This document shows positions 47,116 through 56,402 of a stretch of 64,000 nt of DNA, in pieces (the stretch's first letter is position 1; every line of letters begins with the position of its first letter). The stretch covers positions 62,001 to 126,000 of the forward strand of contig JAAVZX010000024.1 in assembly GCA_022791875.1 (NCBI GenBank). The letters are read 5' to 3'. The translations under genes and the position numbers were made by a program. The notes below the pieces were generated by a model. It made no database searches, had not been told where the DNA came from, and saw only the letters and a list, made by a program, of their open reading frames with translations. This stretch comes from Oscillibacter sp. GTDB lineage: Bacteria > Bacillota > Clostridia > Oscillospirales > Oscillospiraceae.

Positions 47116-47361
47116 TTATTTTTCTTTGGCGGGCTCGTAGGTGATGATATCCTGGACCTGACAGTCCAAAACGTGGCAGATTCTTGCTAAAATATCTGCG
47201 TCAATCCGGGCCACTTCGCCCTGATACCACTTGTCAACCACTTCAAACCTGGCGTCAATCGCTCTGGCTAATTGGTTTCTGGAAATCTGCTTGGCATCCA
47301 TCAGTTCACGGAGATGGACGGACACGTGGCCGTATTCCTGCCAGGCATAGATACTTTTCAT
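47116..47361 (-). CDS. XRE-family transcriptional regulator
   Basis: An 81-residue single-domain Cro/CI-type repressor. The HTH is VHLRELMDAKQISRNQLARAIDARFEVVDKWYQGEVARIDADILARICHVLDCQVQDII. The ATG at 47361 has GTAGGAGGTG. It is divergent from a 54-residue gene; the two promoters overlap at their -35 elements and palindromes sit on both, so it very probably represses both genes. Confidence 0.88.
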   Translation of the reverse strand: MKSIYAWQEYGHVSVHLRELMDAKQISRNQLARAIDARFEVVDKWYQGEVARIDADILARICHVLDCQVQDIITYEPAKEK

Positions 47362-47404
47362 CCAATCACCTCCTACGTTCATACTATCTGCATAGGAATG
47401 AATT

Positions 47405-47459
47405 TGTAATTACATATTGATAGAAACTATTTGACAATTACTGTAATATAAGTTACTAT
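47405..47459. promoter_or_regulatory. Overlapping divergent promoters with palindromic operators
   Basis: Plus strand: TTGACA (47431-47436), 17 bases, TACTAT (47454-47459). Minus strand: TTGTCA (47432-47437), 17 bases, TGTAAT (47409-47414). Palindromes TGTAATTACA (47405-47414) and ATTAC-T-GTAAT (47437-47447) overlie the minus -10 and the plus spacer; a third TGTAAT lies at 47465. Confidence 0.75.
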
Positions 47460-47489
47460 ATAAATGTAATCGAAAAGGGGGCGAAAAAA

Positions 47490-47654
47490 ATGCCTGACAA
47501 TGAATTTTATAAGAAGCAGTATGCCAGCCTGGTCGGCGCGATTGACAGGGCAATCACGGCTCTGGACAACGACAGCCCCTTTAAGGCGCGGATCATTCTG
47601 CTGAAAGCCATTCAGGAGTGCGAAGAGGCTTACATCCAGGAAAAGGGCGAATGA
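47490..47654 (+). CDS. Small hypothetical protein (54 aa) divergent from XRE regulator
   Basis: A 54-codon gene with an AGGGGG ribosome site and a good promoter. The product (MPDNEFYKKQYASLVGAIDRAITALDN, then ARIILLKAIQECEEAYI) is predicted to be two amphipathic helices and is not membrane-bound. It is followed by a strong terminator, so it is a complete transcription unit. I do not recognise the family; a small helical partner of the regulator or a stress protein are possibilities. Confidence 0.65.
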   Translation: MPDNEFYKKQYASLVGAIDRAITALDNDSPFKARIILLKAIQECEEAYIQEKGE

Positions 47655-47659
47655 AAGAC

Positions 47660-47694
47660 GCGGATACCTGAAAAATGGTATCCGCGCCTTTTTT
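47660..47694. terminator. Terminator after the 54-residue gene
   Basis: Stem GCGGATACC / GGTATCCGC, eight-base loop, six T; may also serve the convergent ABC permease gene. Confidence 0.88.
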
Positions 47695-47705
47695 GATTCC
47701 GTTGT

Positions 47706-49826
47706 TTACCTTATTTCCTCCCAGACCTTTTTCAGCGTCAGGCGGTACACGCCGTACAGCAGGGCCGATACCGCGGCCACTACCAGGGTGCTGGACAGGA
47801 GGCCCGCCAGCTCGCTGGGGGTGATCTCCGGCGTGCCGCCGTTGAAGGTCAGCATCAGGACGTAGAAAGCGTAAATCAGGGCGGTGCCCGTCAGGATCGG
47901 CGTGAGGAAGACCCGTTTTACCTGGCCGCGGACCGAACGGCGGAGGTAGGCGTCGGAGGCCCCCAGATGGCGGAGGTCGTCGTAGACCTTCCGGTTCGTC
48001 AGGGCGATGGTCATGCAGCGGGTGAAGGCAATTACGATGACCGCCGCGAAACATACGATGGCGATGAAGATGAACAGAATCAGAAACACCGCCATTGTCT
48101 TCACAAAGTCCAGCTTGTCCAGAATGCGGAATGTGGGCATGTACTGCCAGCCCAGGCGGAACGCGGAGCTGTCCCGCTGGTCGTAGTCGATGGCGGTGAA
48201 GCCGTTTTCCTCGCAGTTCTCCCGGTCCAGGAAGTACGCGCCCTCTTCCGCTATGCGGCGGTCCCGGATCACCGGGTCCCAGCCGTTGTACTGGGCTACT
48301 TCGATGGCGGATCGGTCGACTATTTCGTTGAAGAGGGCATTGGCGAATTCGTAGGTTTCCGCGCAGTTCTCCACGTTGAAGCAGATTTGAGTTTCGCGCC
48401 ACGCGTCGGGGAGGCCCGCGCTGAGGGCGGCGAAGTCGGCGTCGTTCATGACGTAGCGGCCAAAGAGGCTGTCATAGCGAAGGGGTTCCAGGGGGGTGAC
48501 GGGGAGGGCGTCCTTCGTGATGTAGTTGGTGAGGATATGGGCGTCGGAGGCGAAGCCCAGCTTGCTGCCCTCGGTGTCGATGATGCCGCGGATTTCGCCG
48601 AGGGCCAGGTCTACGCGCTGGCCCGTCAGGGCTTCGTAGCCGGAGGCGGAGAGGAACAGTTCGGAGGACATGACTTCCTCGTATTCCTTCCGCCAGGTGA
48701 CGCCCATGGGGCCGTCTTCCTCGATGTGGTTGTCGCCGTCCACCGCCAGGCGGACCATGGGGGCGGCGGCGAAGTCCGTGATGGTTACGCTGTAGTCCTC
48801 CGCAAGGGCGCAGACTTCCTGCTCTTGGGGGATGTCCTGGTCGGCGCGGAAGCGGTAGGCGTAATCTACGGGGCGGGCGTCGTAGCCGATCATGGATCCG
48901 GTGCCCATCATGGGGACGTAGAAGCTGCCGAAGTAGGCCCCCGCGATGAGCAGGGTCATGACCAGCATGTTCCGGACCGTCTGACGGCCCTGGAAGCGCA
49001 TCTGGCTGGTGGCGATCAGGTCCTTGTAGAGCTTTTTGCGGCTGTTCCAGCCGTTGACCACCGTGTGGAGCAGGATCATGTAGAGGCCCGCGAGGGCGGG
49101 GATGTAGAAGATGGCGTCCACCCAGCCGGGGGAGTACCAGTGGAGGACCAGGACGAAAAAGGTGGGCACCATGTAGCCCAGGACGCAGCCCAGGGCCAGC
49201 AGGCCGATTCCCACGGGGCCGTACCAGCGGGGGACGGCGTGGATGGGCTCGGACTTGTGGGACTCCTGAACGATGTCGATGATGTTGGTCCGCTTCACGG
49301 AGCGGGAACCAAGGAGGAACATCATGACGATGACGAAGAGGGAGAATAGTAGGGAGAGGCCGTAGGAGCTGAGGTCGAAGGTGAGGCGCATTTCCTCCGT
49401 GTCGACGACGCAGAGGCGGAAAATCTGCCAGAGCAGCCAGGCCATGGGGGAGCCCAGGATGGCGCCTGCGGCGCAGGAGCCGACGGATATGGCGCTGAGG
49501 TCCCGAAACAGCTCGCGGCGGACCTGGGCCTTGGAGGCCCCCAGGGCCAGAAAGATGCCGGTTTCCCGGGACTTCTGGCGGAGGAAGAGCCCGGAGGCGT
49601 AGGTGGTGAACACGGCGCAGCCGATGACGGCCAAAACGAAGATCATCATGACCTGCTTGCGGCTGTCGCCGCCCTCGGGCAGCACGTTCAGGACCGTAGG
49701 GGCGCGCATCATGCAGACATAAGCGGTAATCAGGAGCACGGAGAAAAAGCAGCACCCCGCAAGCAGGGCGTACTGGCTTCTGTTCTGCCGCCTCAAGTGC
49801 GCATAAACATCAGAAAAATGTCTCAA
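47706..49826 (-). CDS. ABC transporter permease, FtsX-like (BceB type)
   Basis: A 706-residue permease with two FtsX-like domains. The first follows a TM helix near residue 25 and includes SGLFLRQKSRETGIFLALGASKAQVRREL (coupling region); the second starts near residue 590. Between them, about residues 320-560 form a large extracellular domain. This is the layout of Bce-type peptide-antibiotic detoxification/sensing transporters and related lipoprotein or peptide exporters. The cognate ATPase gene is upstream, separated by a family D repeat. Confidence 0.85.
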   Translation of the reverse strand: MRHFSDVYAHLRRQNRSQYALLAGCCFFSVLLITAYVCMMRAPTVLNVLPEGGDSRKQVMMIFVLAVIGCAVFTTYASGLFLRQKSRETGIFLALGASKAQVRRELFRDLSAISVGSCAAGAILGSPMAWLLWQIFRLCVVDTEEMRLTFDLSSYGLSLLFSLFVIVMMFLLGSRSVKRTNIIDIVQESHKSEPIHAVPRWYGPVGIGLLALGCVLGYMVPTFFVLVLHWYSPGWVDAIFYIPALAGLYMILLHTVVNGWNSRKKLYKDLIATSQMRFQGRQTVRNMLVMTLLIAGAYFGSFYVPMMGTGSMIGYDARPVDYAYRFRADQDIPQEQEVCALAEDYSVTITDFAAAPMVRLAVDGDNHIEEDGPMGVTWRKEYEEVMSSELFLSASGYEALTGQRVDLALGEIRGIIDTEGSKLGFASDAHILTNYITKDALPVTPLEPLRYDSLFGRYVMNDADFAALSAGLPDAWRETQICFNVENCAETYEFANALFNEIVDRSAIEVAQYNGWDPVIRDRRIAEEGAYFLDRENCEENGFTAIDYDQRDSSAFRLGWQYMPTFRILDKLDFVKTMAVFLILFIFIAIVCFAAVIVIAFTRCMTIALTNRKVYDDLRHLGASDAYLRRSVRGQVKRVFLTPILTGTALIYAFYVLMLTFNGGTPEITPSELAGLLSSTLVVAAVSALLYGVYRLTLKKVWEEIR

Positions 49827-49845
49827 AAAAAATCACTCCAATCGA

Positions 49846-49935
49846 ATTGATAATTGATAATTGACAATTGATAATGGATAATGCCCGCACAGAAAAACAT
49901 TATCACTTATCCATTATCCATTATCAATTGAATCC
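49846..49935. repeat. AT-rich dispersed repeat family D, second copy
   Basis: AATTGATAATTGACAATTGATAATGG units and an inverted CCATTATCCATTATCAATT set. It overlaps the last four codons and stop of the ABC ATPase gene. Confidence 0.85.
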
Positions 49936-50684
49936 GTTGAATCCGTTTTTCCCATTTCACGCACAGCGTCCAGCAGATGATCCTGGAATTCCTCCCGTTC
50001 CGTCCCGGCGCGTTCCAGCGTCTTCCAGACCGTCCCGTCGCGGAGGATGACGACGCGGTCGCAGAAGGAGGCGGCGTAGGAGTCGTGGGTGACCATGAAG
50101 ATGGTGGCCTCCAGGGATTTTTTGGCCTGCTCGAAGGAGCGGATGACGGCGCGGGTGGACTTGCTGTCCAGGTTGCCGGTGGGTTCGTCGGCCAGGATCA
50201 GGAGGGGGTGGTTGATCAGGGCACGGGCGACGGCGGTGCGCTGCTTTTCGCCGCCGGAGATTTCCGCGGGGTATTTGTCGCGGATGGCGGTGATGTTGAA
50301 GAGCTCGCAGAGCTGGTCGGCGCGGTTTTCCGCCGTGTCGGAGATCAAGCCGCCGATGATGGAGGGGAGGAGGATGTTCTGGCGGACCGTCAGGCCGTCC
50401 AGGAGAAGGAAGTCCTGGAAGACGAAGCCCAGCTTCTTGTTGCGGATTTCCGCCAGGGCTTCCTCGGAGAGGGAGGCGAGTTCGGTGCTGTCCAGGCGGA
50501 TGCTGCCGGAGTTGACGGGGATGTAGCAGGAGATGCAGTTCAGAAGGGTGGTCTTGCCGGAGCCGGAGGGGCCCATGACGGCTACAAATTCGCCTTTGCC
50601 TACGTGGAGGGATACGCCCTTTAAGACCTCGTAGGAGGTCTTGGCGGTCTGGTAGGATTTGTGCAGGTTTTCTACGGTTAACAT
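49914..50684 (-). CDS. ABC transporter ATP-binding protein
   Basis: A 256-residue MacB/BceA-like ATPase. Walker A is GPSGSGKT (38-45), the signature is ISGGEKQR, Walker B is LLILADEPT, and MVTHD carries the switch His. It energises the FtsX-like permease encoded downstream. The last residues (IDNG) and the stop codon are provided by a family D repeat. TraX is 15 bases upstream in the same direction. Confidence 0.93.
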   Translation of the reverse strand: MLTVENLHKSYQTAKTSYEVLKGVSLHVGKGEFVAVMGPSGSGKTTLLNCISCYIPVNSGSIRLDSTELASLSEEALAEIRNKKLGFVFQDFLLLDGLTVRQNILLPSIIGGLISDTAENRADQLCELFNITAIRDKYPAEISGGEKQRTAVARALINHPLLILADEPTGNLDSKSTRAVIRSFEQAKKSLEATIFMVTHDSYAASFCDRVVILRDGTVWKTLERAGTEREEFQDHLLDAVREMGKTDSTDSIDNG

Positions 50685-50699
50685 TGCTTGTGTCTCCTT

Positions 50700-51458
50700 T
50701 CAGCGGATGAATTGGATCAGGGCTATGATTGCCAGGTGGGCTGGGTAGAAGAGGTAGAAGAACCATTTCGGGATTTTCAGGCCGGAATGGGTGGGGAGGA
50801 AAATCAGGGGCGCGGCCAGGAGGGCGAAAATGGTCCAGTCTATCGTGAGGCCGCCCAGGGTCAGACAGAGGGGGTCCTCCGCATAGCCGCTCCAGAGGGC
50901 GGGGAGGTAGCTGGCGGTGTAGAGAAGCGCGCCCAGCTTGGGGCGGTTCCGGCAGAGGAAGAAAATCAGCATCAGTTGGATTCCGGTGCCGGAATAGTCG
51001 AAATTCCACCAGCTTACTATGAACAGCCCTCCCAGAAATAACCACCACTTGCGCTCCTTCCAGCCGTACATCGCCAGGAGGGACAGGAACAGGGTGAAGA
51101 AAATGTTCCAGTTGGCCCAGTTCATGTCCTGGGACCAGTCGTGGGGATGGAAGGCCAGGATGTAGAAGGGCTGGGAGACCAGGGCGAAGAGGGCCAGACG
51201 GGCCAGGTAGCGCTTGATGTTTCGGGTGTAGAGGAGGCCCACGGTCATGCAGTAGCAGAAGATGGGGAAGGCCGGACGGCCTATCCAGCGGAAGACGCCC
51301 ACCTCGGGGAAGAATGCGCCGCCGATGTGGTCAACCAGCATAGAGACGATGGCAGCCAGTTTCAGCAGGTCCGTGTCCAGGTTCGTGCGGAGGCGGGGGC
51401 CTGTTTCCGGGACGGCGGCGGGGGTGGTCAGGGCGCGGCGGATGGCGGATGCGTTCAT
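50700..51458 (-). CDS. TraX-family membrane protein
   Basis: A 252-residue polytopic membrane protein of the TraX family, related to pilin N-acetylase TraX and acyltransferase-like membrane proteins. Marks are LKLAAIVSMLVDHIGGAFFPEV near the N-terminus, GRPAFPIFCYCMTVGLLYT, and WWNFDYSGTGIQLMLIFF. About eight helices. In Firmicutes it probably modifies a surface molecule. The ATG at 51458 has AGGAGG; it likely shares a transcript with the ABC transporter. Confidence 0.85.
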   Translation of the reverse strand: MNASAIRRALTTPAAVPETGPRLRTNLDTDLLKLAAIVSMLVDHIGGAFFPEVGVFRWIGRPAFPIFCYCMTVGLLYTRNIKRYLARLALFALVSQPFYILAFHPHDWSQDMNWANWNIFFTLFLSLLAMYGWKERKWWLFLGGLFIVSWWNFDYSGTGIQLMLIFFLCRNRPKLGALLYTASYLPALWSGYAEDPLCLTLGGLTIDWTIFALLAAPLIFLPTHSGLKIPKWFFYLFYPAHLAIIALIQFIR

Positions 51459-51605
51459 TTCGGTTCCCTCCTTTTTCTGGAACCAGTTTAGCGCAAAAAA
51501 ATACGCCCCGCAAACGGGGGCGTCCTGTTTGGGGGCTTTGGTGTAAAGTTTGGCGGCGGCGGGGGATGAGTTGTCATTTTTGGCGGGTTTGGCGTCAAGT
51601 TTGGT

Positions 51606-51634
51606 TTGGCGTTTCCAGGTGAGTGTGGTATAAT
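51606..51634 (+). promoter_or_regulatory. Promoter of the LytTR/GHKL two-component genes
   Basis: TTGGCG and TATAAT separated by 17 bases, about 30 bases before the ATG. TTTGGCG-type direct repeats lie just upstream (51547-51612) and could bind the LytTR regulator. Confidence 0.7.
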
Positions 51635-51665
51635 CGGCGGGAGTACACGCAAAGGAGGGGACGCT

Positions 51666-52382
51666 ATGATCCGGATCGGGATCTGCGACGATAACGCCGG
51701 GGCGCGGATCGCCCTGGAGGCCGCGGTGGAGCGGGCCCTGGAGCGCCGCCGGAGCGGCGGGGCCGCGTTTTTCCACTTCTCCTCCGGCGAGGGCATCCTG
51801 CAATGGCTGGACAAGCACGCCGGGGAGATGGATTTGGTCTTTCTGGACATCGAAATGGGGGGCCTGGACGGTATGGAGACGGCCCGGCGCATCCGCGCCG
51901 CCGACGGGAGCCTTGCTATGGTCTTCGTGACCGGCTACTCGGACTACGTCTTCGACGGCTACGCCGTGGGGGCCCTGGGCTACCTGATGAAGCCGCCGAA
52001 GCCGGAGGCCCTGGACGATGTGCTGGAGCGGGCCGCGCTCCTGCGGCTCCGGGACGAGGACAGCGTGTTTGTCTGCCGGAGTGGGGAGACTTTGTACCGG
52101 ATTCCCAAAAAGAGCATCCTTTACTTCCGCTCCGAGCGGCGGCAAATCGCCTGCGTGGCCCAGCGGCGGACCTACGTGTTCTACGGGAAGCTGGACGAGA
52201 CGGAGGCGTCTGTGGGGGAGGGCTTCGTGCGGATTCACCAGCGGTATCTGGTGCGGGCGGGGGCCGTGGAGCGGATGGAGAGCACCCAGGTGGTCCTCAG
52301 CAGCGGGGAGGCTTTGCCGGTGAGCCGGGCCTGCCGCGCCGGGGCCATGGCCGCGTTGGCGCGGGAAGCGCTGGAGGGCTGA
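51666..52382 (+). CDS. LytTR-family response regulator
   Basis: A 238-residue response regulator. The receiver domain has the acidic pair D8-D9, phospho-acceptor D61 (LVFLDIEM) and a LMKPPKPE loop; residues ~135-235 are the LytTR DNA-binding domain (DEDSVFVCRSGETLYRI, GFVRIHQRYLVR). It pairs with the GHKL kinase that starts three bases after its stop. AAAGGAGGGG precedes the ATG. Target genes are unknown; the divergent TraX/ABC genes are candidates. Confidence 0.9.
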   Translation: MIRIGICDDNAGARIALEAAVERALERRRSGGAAFFHFSSGEGILQWLDKHAGEMDLVFLDIEMGGLDGMETARRIRAADGSLAMVFVTGYSDYVFDGYAVGALGYLMKPPKPEALDDVLERAALLRLRDEDSVFVCRSGETLYRIPKKSILYFRSERRQIACVAQRRTYVFYGKLDETEASVGEGFVRIHQRYLVRAGAVERMESTQVVLSSGEALPVSRACRAGAMAALAREALEG

Positions 52383-52385
52383 GGC

Positions 52386-53708
52386 GTGACGGTTTTTGTG
52401 TTCCATGCCGGGAACTTTGTCCTGGATTGGCTGCAGCACTGGTATATGTTTGTTCCGCTGCTGCTCAGCGCGTTTTTCCTCTGTAAAATCAGCGCGGCCT
52501 TCCTGCCGGTGAAACCCCAAAGAGGGTGGCGGGCGGCGCTCTTTGCCCTGATGGCCGGGGTGACGGGGATGGTCATCTGGGTGGGGGACGACAATATTCT
52601 GTTTACTATGCCCGTCTTTCTCGCCGCCATTTTGGCCTGCTCCAGGGGGGACCGGGCGGGACGGCTGGCGGTGGGCATCATCCTTTTCTGCCTCATCATG
52701 CCCGTCAGCGCCCTGCTGGACACGTACCTGGGGGAGCTGATGTGGAACCATAAGCATGACTGGGATGCGGTGTATGAGTTCATTGCACGTGTCCTGCGGC
52801 CTGTGATCTGGGGGAGCCTGTACCTGGGCGTGCGGCGGCGATTGCCGGAGCGGACACCCCAGCTGTCCCCCAGGCTCTGGAAGCTGGTGTTGGCGCTGTC
52901 TGTGCTGCCGTTCTGCTCTATGATGGCGGTGATGCTACTGACCAGCCAGATCCGCTATGAGTCCGACGTGCTCCACGGGCTGACCTTGACTTTGGGGCTG
53001 GCGGTGCTGCCGTTTGTGTTTTTGACGGCCCTGGCGCTGCTGTACGCCATTCTGCTTCTGGAGAACCATGAGCGTTTGGAAGAGGCGGATAAGCTGTCGT
53101 CCCTGCGGGAGAGCTACTATCAGGCGCTGAGGCGCGAGGACCGTCAGGTTCGGACTCTGCGGCATGATCTGCGCAACCATCTGACCGTGGTGCAGAGCCT
53201 GCTGGACCAGGGGGAGGCGGACCGCGCTGCGCGCTATCTCGAGGAGATAGCGGCGTCTCCCGCCATGGGCGGGAGACGAAGCCTTTGCGAGAATGAGACG
53301 GCCAATATCGTGCTGGCCGCGAAGGCGGAGGCCATGGAACAGGCGGGGGTTGAGGCGGATTTTTCCGTCACCCTGCCAAAGGAGCTGGCGATTGCGGATT
53401 TGGACCTGTGTGCGCTTTTGGGCAACGCTTTGGACAACGCGCTGGAGGCGGCGGTGAAAACGCCGGGGAAGTGGGTGAAGGTCCGCTGCCGGGTGGAGAA
53501 GGGGCTGTTTATGCTGAGGGTGGACAATGCCTTGCCAGCAGGCACTTTACCGGATTTGGAGACTACCAAAAAGGACAAATCCTCCCACGGCTTCGGACTG
53601 ACAGGAATGCGCGAGATTGCGGAGCGCTACGGGGGAAGCCTGGAGGTCCGTGCGCTGATGGGGCGGTTTGAGCTGGTGGCGTGTCTGCCTCTGCCGAAAG
53701 GTTCATAA
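52386..53708 (+). CDS. Sensor histidine kinase, GHKL/AgrC-like
   Basis: A 440-residue membrane sensor kinase. Six or seven helices span residues ~10-225, with no large extracellular domain, as in AgrC-type peptide sensors. The kinase part has a coiled coil, then H260 in TLRHDLRNHLTVVQ, then a GHKL ATPase domain with LLGNALDNALEA (N box) and HGFGLTGM (G box). The start is GTG at 52386. It acts with the LytTR regulator encoded just upstream. Confidence 0.88.
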   Translation: MTVFVFHAGNFVLDWLQHWYMFVPLLLSAFFLCKISAAFLPVKPQRGWRAALFALMAGVTGMVIWVGDDNILFTMPVFLAAILACSRGDRAGRLAVGIILFCLIMPVSALLDTYLGELMWNHKHDWDAVYEFIARVLRPVIWGSLYLGVRRRLPERTPQLSPRLWKLVLALSVLPFCSMMAVMLLTSQIRYESDVLHGLTLTLGLAVLPFVFLTALALLYAILLLENHERLEEADKLSSLRESYYQALRREDRQVRTLRHDLRNHLTVVQSLLDQGEADRAARYLEEIAASPAMGGRRSLCENETANIVLAAKAEAMEQAGVEADFSVTLPKELAIADLDLCALLGNALDNALEAAVKTPGKWVKVRCRVEKGLFMLRVDNALPAGTLPDLETTKKDKSSHGFGLTGMREIAERYGGSLEVRALMGRFELVACLPLPKGS

Positions 53709-53718
53709 GACTTGGGGG

Positions 53719-53783
53719 ACGGGCCGCCGAGGGCGGCGGCCCCTACGGGTGCAATGCGTAGGGGCCGCCCCCCTGGGCGGCCT
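53719..53783. repeat. Pair of family C palindromes in opposite orientation
   Basis: Units at 53719-53746 (reverse) and 53758-53783 (forward), after the kinase gene; they also form one larger inverted repeat. Confidence 0.75.
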
Positions 53784-53826
53784 GTCCTTCGCGACTGCCA
53801 GACTTCCGGGAGTGCTTTTTGCAATT

Positions 53827-54522
53827 TTACAGCTTCCGCAGAGCGTCGACTAATGCGGTTTTGCCCTCGGTCTTTTCGTCCTTCATCTTGATGATGCGGG
53901 CGGGGCTTCCCGCGACGACCGCGTTTTCGGGAACGTCCTCAATCACGATGGCTCCCGCGGCGACGACTGCGTTTTTGCCGATGTGAACGCCCTCGATTAC
54001 GACGGCGTTTGCGCCGATCAGCACGCCGTCTTCGACGATAACCGGGGTGGCGGAGGCGGGCTCCACCACGCCGGCCAGGACTGCGCCTGCGCCGATGTGG
54101 CAGTGGTCGCCGACGGTGGCGCGGCCTCCTAAGACGGTGCCCATGTCGATCATGGTGCCCTTGCCTACCACCGCGCCGATGTTGATCACCGCACCCATCA
54201 TGATCACCGCGCCTTCGCCGATGATCACTTTGTCGCGGATGATCGCGCCGGGCTCGATGCGGGCCTTGATGTTCTTCAAATCCAGCAGGGGGACCGCGGA
54301 GTTGCGGCGGTCATGCTCGATTTCACAGTCCACGATTTTGTCCGCGTTGGCCTCCAGAATCGGGGCCAGGTCCTCCCAGTCGCCGAAGACAATCTGGCTC
54401 AGGCGGGTGCCGAAGACCTTCGCAGAGCCGAAGTCCACGTCCTCCGTTAAGTTCACGTAGACCTTTACCGGGGTCTTTTTTTCTGCGTTGGCAATAAAAT
54501 TGATGATTTCCTGTGCGTCCAT
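53827..54522 (-). CDS. dapH: Tetrahydrodipicolinate N-acetyltransferase
   Basis: A 231-residue left-handed beta-helix acyltransferase of the DapH type, which acetylates tetrahydrodipicolinate from acetyl-CoA in the acetylase branch of lysine/DAP synthesis. An N-terminal ~75-residue domain ([23 protein letters not shown]) precedes hexapeptide repeats ([26 protein letters not shown]). It is the third gene of the dapA-dapB-dapH operon behind the lysine riboswitch. Confidence 0.95.
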   Translation of the reverse strand: MDAQEIINFIANAEKKTPVKVYVNLTEDVDFGSAKVFGTRLSQIVFGDWEDLAPILEANADKIVDCEIEHDRRNSAVPLLDLKNIKARIEPGAIIRDKVIIGEGAVIMMGAVINIGAVVGKGTMIDMGTVLGGRATVGDHCHIGAGAVLAGVVEPASATPVIVEDGVLIGANAVVIEGVHIGKNAVVAAGAIVIEDVPENAVVAGSPARIIKMKDEKTEGKTALVDALRKL

Positions 54523-54536
54523 AAAAACCTCCTGTT

Positions 54537-55262
54537 TTACGCCTTGTCCCCAAAGAGAATTTTTTGCAGATCGTAGAGCCCGTTGGGCTTGCCGGGGAGC
54601 AGACGGGCCATGTGGAGCGCGCCGTTGACGAAAATCTGACGGCTGGCGGCGCGGTGGGTTAACTCAAGCTCTTCGTCGGGTCCGAAGAAGTGGACGGAGT
54701 GGGTGCCCGCCACGGTGCCGCCCCGGAGGGCGTGGACGCCGATTTCCTGCTTCGTCCGCTTGCCCGTGTTCCCCTCCCGGCCGTAGACGGGGCGCAGGGC
54801 GTGCTCCGGGTCCATGGCCTCGATCAGGAGCTTCGCCGTGCCGCTGGGGGCGTCTTCTTTTTGGTTGTGGTGGGTTTCCGTCAGCTCAATGTCGAAGTCG
54901 GGCTTCAGGACGCCGGAGACTTCTTTCAGGGCCCGGACCAGGACCGCCACGCCCAGGGAGTAGTTGGCGGACCAGAGGATCGGGGCAGCGGTGCCCAGGC
55001 TTTCCAGCTGGCGGAATTCGTCGGGGCTGAACCCGGTGGTGCCGGAGAGAAGGGGGGTCCCGGTGCGGCGGACGTAGGAGGCGAGTTCGGGGAGGGCGCC
55101 GGGACGGGAGAAGTCGATCACTACGTCGGCGACCTTGCCTAAGCGGCCCAGGCGGTCGATATCGTTGATGTCGAACGCGGCCTGGATTTCGTCGCCTGCG
55201 GCCTGGGCGGTTTCCCGGATGAGGCTGCCCATTTTGCCGCGGCCTATCAGAACGTATTTCAC
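54537..55262 (-). CDS. dapB: 4-hydroxy-tetrahydrodipicolinate reductase
   Basis: A 241-residue DapB. The Rossmann start is [10 protein letters not shown], missing the usual second Gly of GxxGx[27 protein letters not shown], and the substrate-binding [18 protein letters not shown] and [16 protein letters not shown] blocks are conserved. The GTG start overlaps the dapA stop (GTGA). Slightly shorter than E. coli DapB (273), as in many Clostridia. Confidence 0.95.
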   Translation of the reverse strand: MKYVLIGRGKMGSLIRETAQAAGDEIQAAFDINDIDRLGRLGKVADVVIDFSRPGALPELASYVRRTGTPLLSGTTGFSPDEFRQLESLGTAAPILWSANYSLGVAVLVRALKEVSGVLKPDFDIELTETHHNQKEDAPSGTAKLLIEAMDPEHALRPVYGREGNTGKRTKQEIGVHALRGGTVAGTHSVHFFGPDEELELTHRAASRQIFVNGALHMARLLPGKPNGLYDLQKILFGDKA

Positions 55263-56146
55263 AGCAGTCCCGCCTCCTTCATGGTGGCCTTGAGGACGGC
55301 GGCGTGCTCCGCGCCCATCTCGCACAGGGGCAGGCGCATGGGGCCTACGTTCAGGCCCATGAAGTTCATGGCCGTCTTGACGGGAATGGGGTTCACTTCC
55401 AGGAAGAGGCCGTTCATGAGCCGGAGGTATTTCAGGTGGTTCGCCAGGGCCTGGGCCTGGTTGCCGCCCAGGAAGTCGGCCACGATCTGATGGCACATGG
55501 CGGGCATGACGTTGGCGTAGACGGAGATGACGCCGCTACCGCCGATGCTCATGAGGGGGACGGTGATGTCATCGTTGCCGGAGTAGAGGGCGAAGTCGGG
55601 GCCGACGCAGTGGGCGATTTTCATGGCGTAGCTCATGTCGCCGCTGGCTTCTTTGATGCCCGCGATGTTGGGATGGGCGCTGAGTTTTTCCACTACGGAG
55701 ACGGGGATGGAGCACCCGGTCCGGCCGGGGACGTTGTAGAGGATGCAGGGGACGTTCACCTTGTCAGCGGTTTCGGCGAAGTGGCGGTACATCCCTTCGG
55801 GATTGGCCTTGTTGTAGTAAGGCGCAATCAGAAGCAGCGCGTCCGCGCCCATGTTCTGGTATTCGATGCTTTTTTCGATTTGGGTAGCGGTACAATTGGA
55901 CCCACTGCCGACCATGACTGGCACCCGCCCGTCAACAACGCGGATCGTATGCTCCACAACGGCGGCGTCTTCCTCATGGGACATGGTAGAGTATTCGCCG
56001 GTAGTGCCAAGGGTGAGGATCGCGTCGGTCCCCTCGGCGATCTGACGCTCCAGAAGCTGCGTCAGAACGTCAAAGTTAACGGAACCATCCTCGTGGAACG
56101 GCGTGACCATGGCAACAATGGAGCCTTGCAGATGCTCGAATTTCAT
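55259..56146 (-). CDS. dapA: 4-hydroxy-tetrahydrodipicolinate synthase
   Basis: A 295-residue DapA aldolase condensing pyruvate and aspartate semialdehyde. TLGTTGEYSTM (T48, T49), Y137 in ILYNVPGRTG and the Schiff-base Lys K165 in GIKEASGD are present. The ATG at 56146 has GGAGG. First gene of the operon; its leader carries a lysine riboswitch and terminator. Confidence 0.96.
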   Translation of the reverse strand: MKFEHLQGSIVAMVTPFHEDGSVNFDVLTQLLERQIAEGTDAILTLGTTGEYSTMSHEEDAAVVEHTIRVVDGRVPVMVGSGSNCTATQIEKSIEYQNMGADALLLIAPYYNKANPEGMYRHFAETADKVNVPCILYNVPGRTGCSIPVSVVEKLSAHPNIAGIKEASGDMSYAMKIAHCVGPDFALYSGNDDITVPLMSIGGSGVISVYANVMPAMCHQIVADFLGGNQAQALANHLKYLRLMNGLFLEVNPIPVKTAMNFMGLNVGPMRLPLCEMGAEHAAVLKATMKEAGLL

Positions 56147-56213
56147 GATAAAACCTCCAAAAATGAAAATTGGTGAGATTTTTGTTACGGGGGGCTGCCA
56201 GCGGGGCTTCCCG

Positions 56214-56284
56214 CCTCCGGCGGCCAGGGGCTTTGCCCCTGGACCCCACCAGCCCTTTGAAAAGGGCTGGACCCTAAACTTTAT
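56214..56284 (-). repeat. Dispersed repeat family A, copy 12
   Basis: Reverse copy with CAGGGGCTTTGCCCCTG and CCAGCCCTTTGAAAAGGGCTGG modules, inside the dapA leader. It is inverted relative to the copy at 56703-56803. Confidence 0.8.
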
Positions 56285-56317
56285 CTGGGGCAAATTGGGG
56301 CAATTTGCCCCAGTGTA

Positions 56318-56348
56318 AAAAAATTGCCGGTGGAGGGGGGCTCCAACC
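56318..56348 (-). terminator. Riboswitch-controlled terminator upstream of dapA
   Basis: On the minus strand: GGTTGGAG / CTCCACC stem (one bulge), then GGCAA and seven T. Confidence 0.7.
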
Positions 56349-56402
56349 GACAGGCAGGCACGACGAGACGTGCGGAAACTGTACGGATAGCGCCCCTGCG
56401 GG

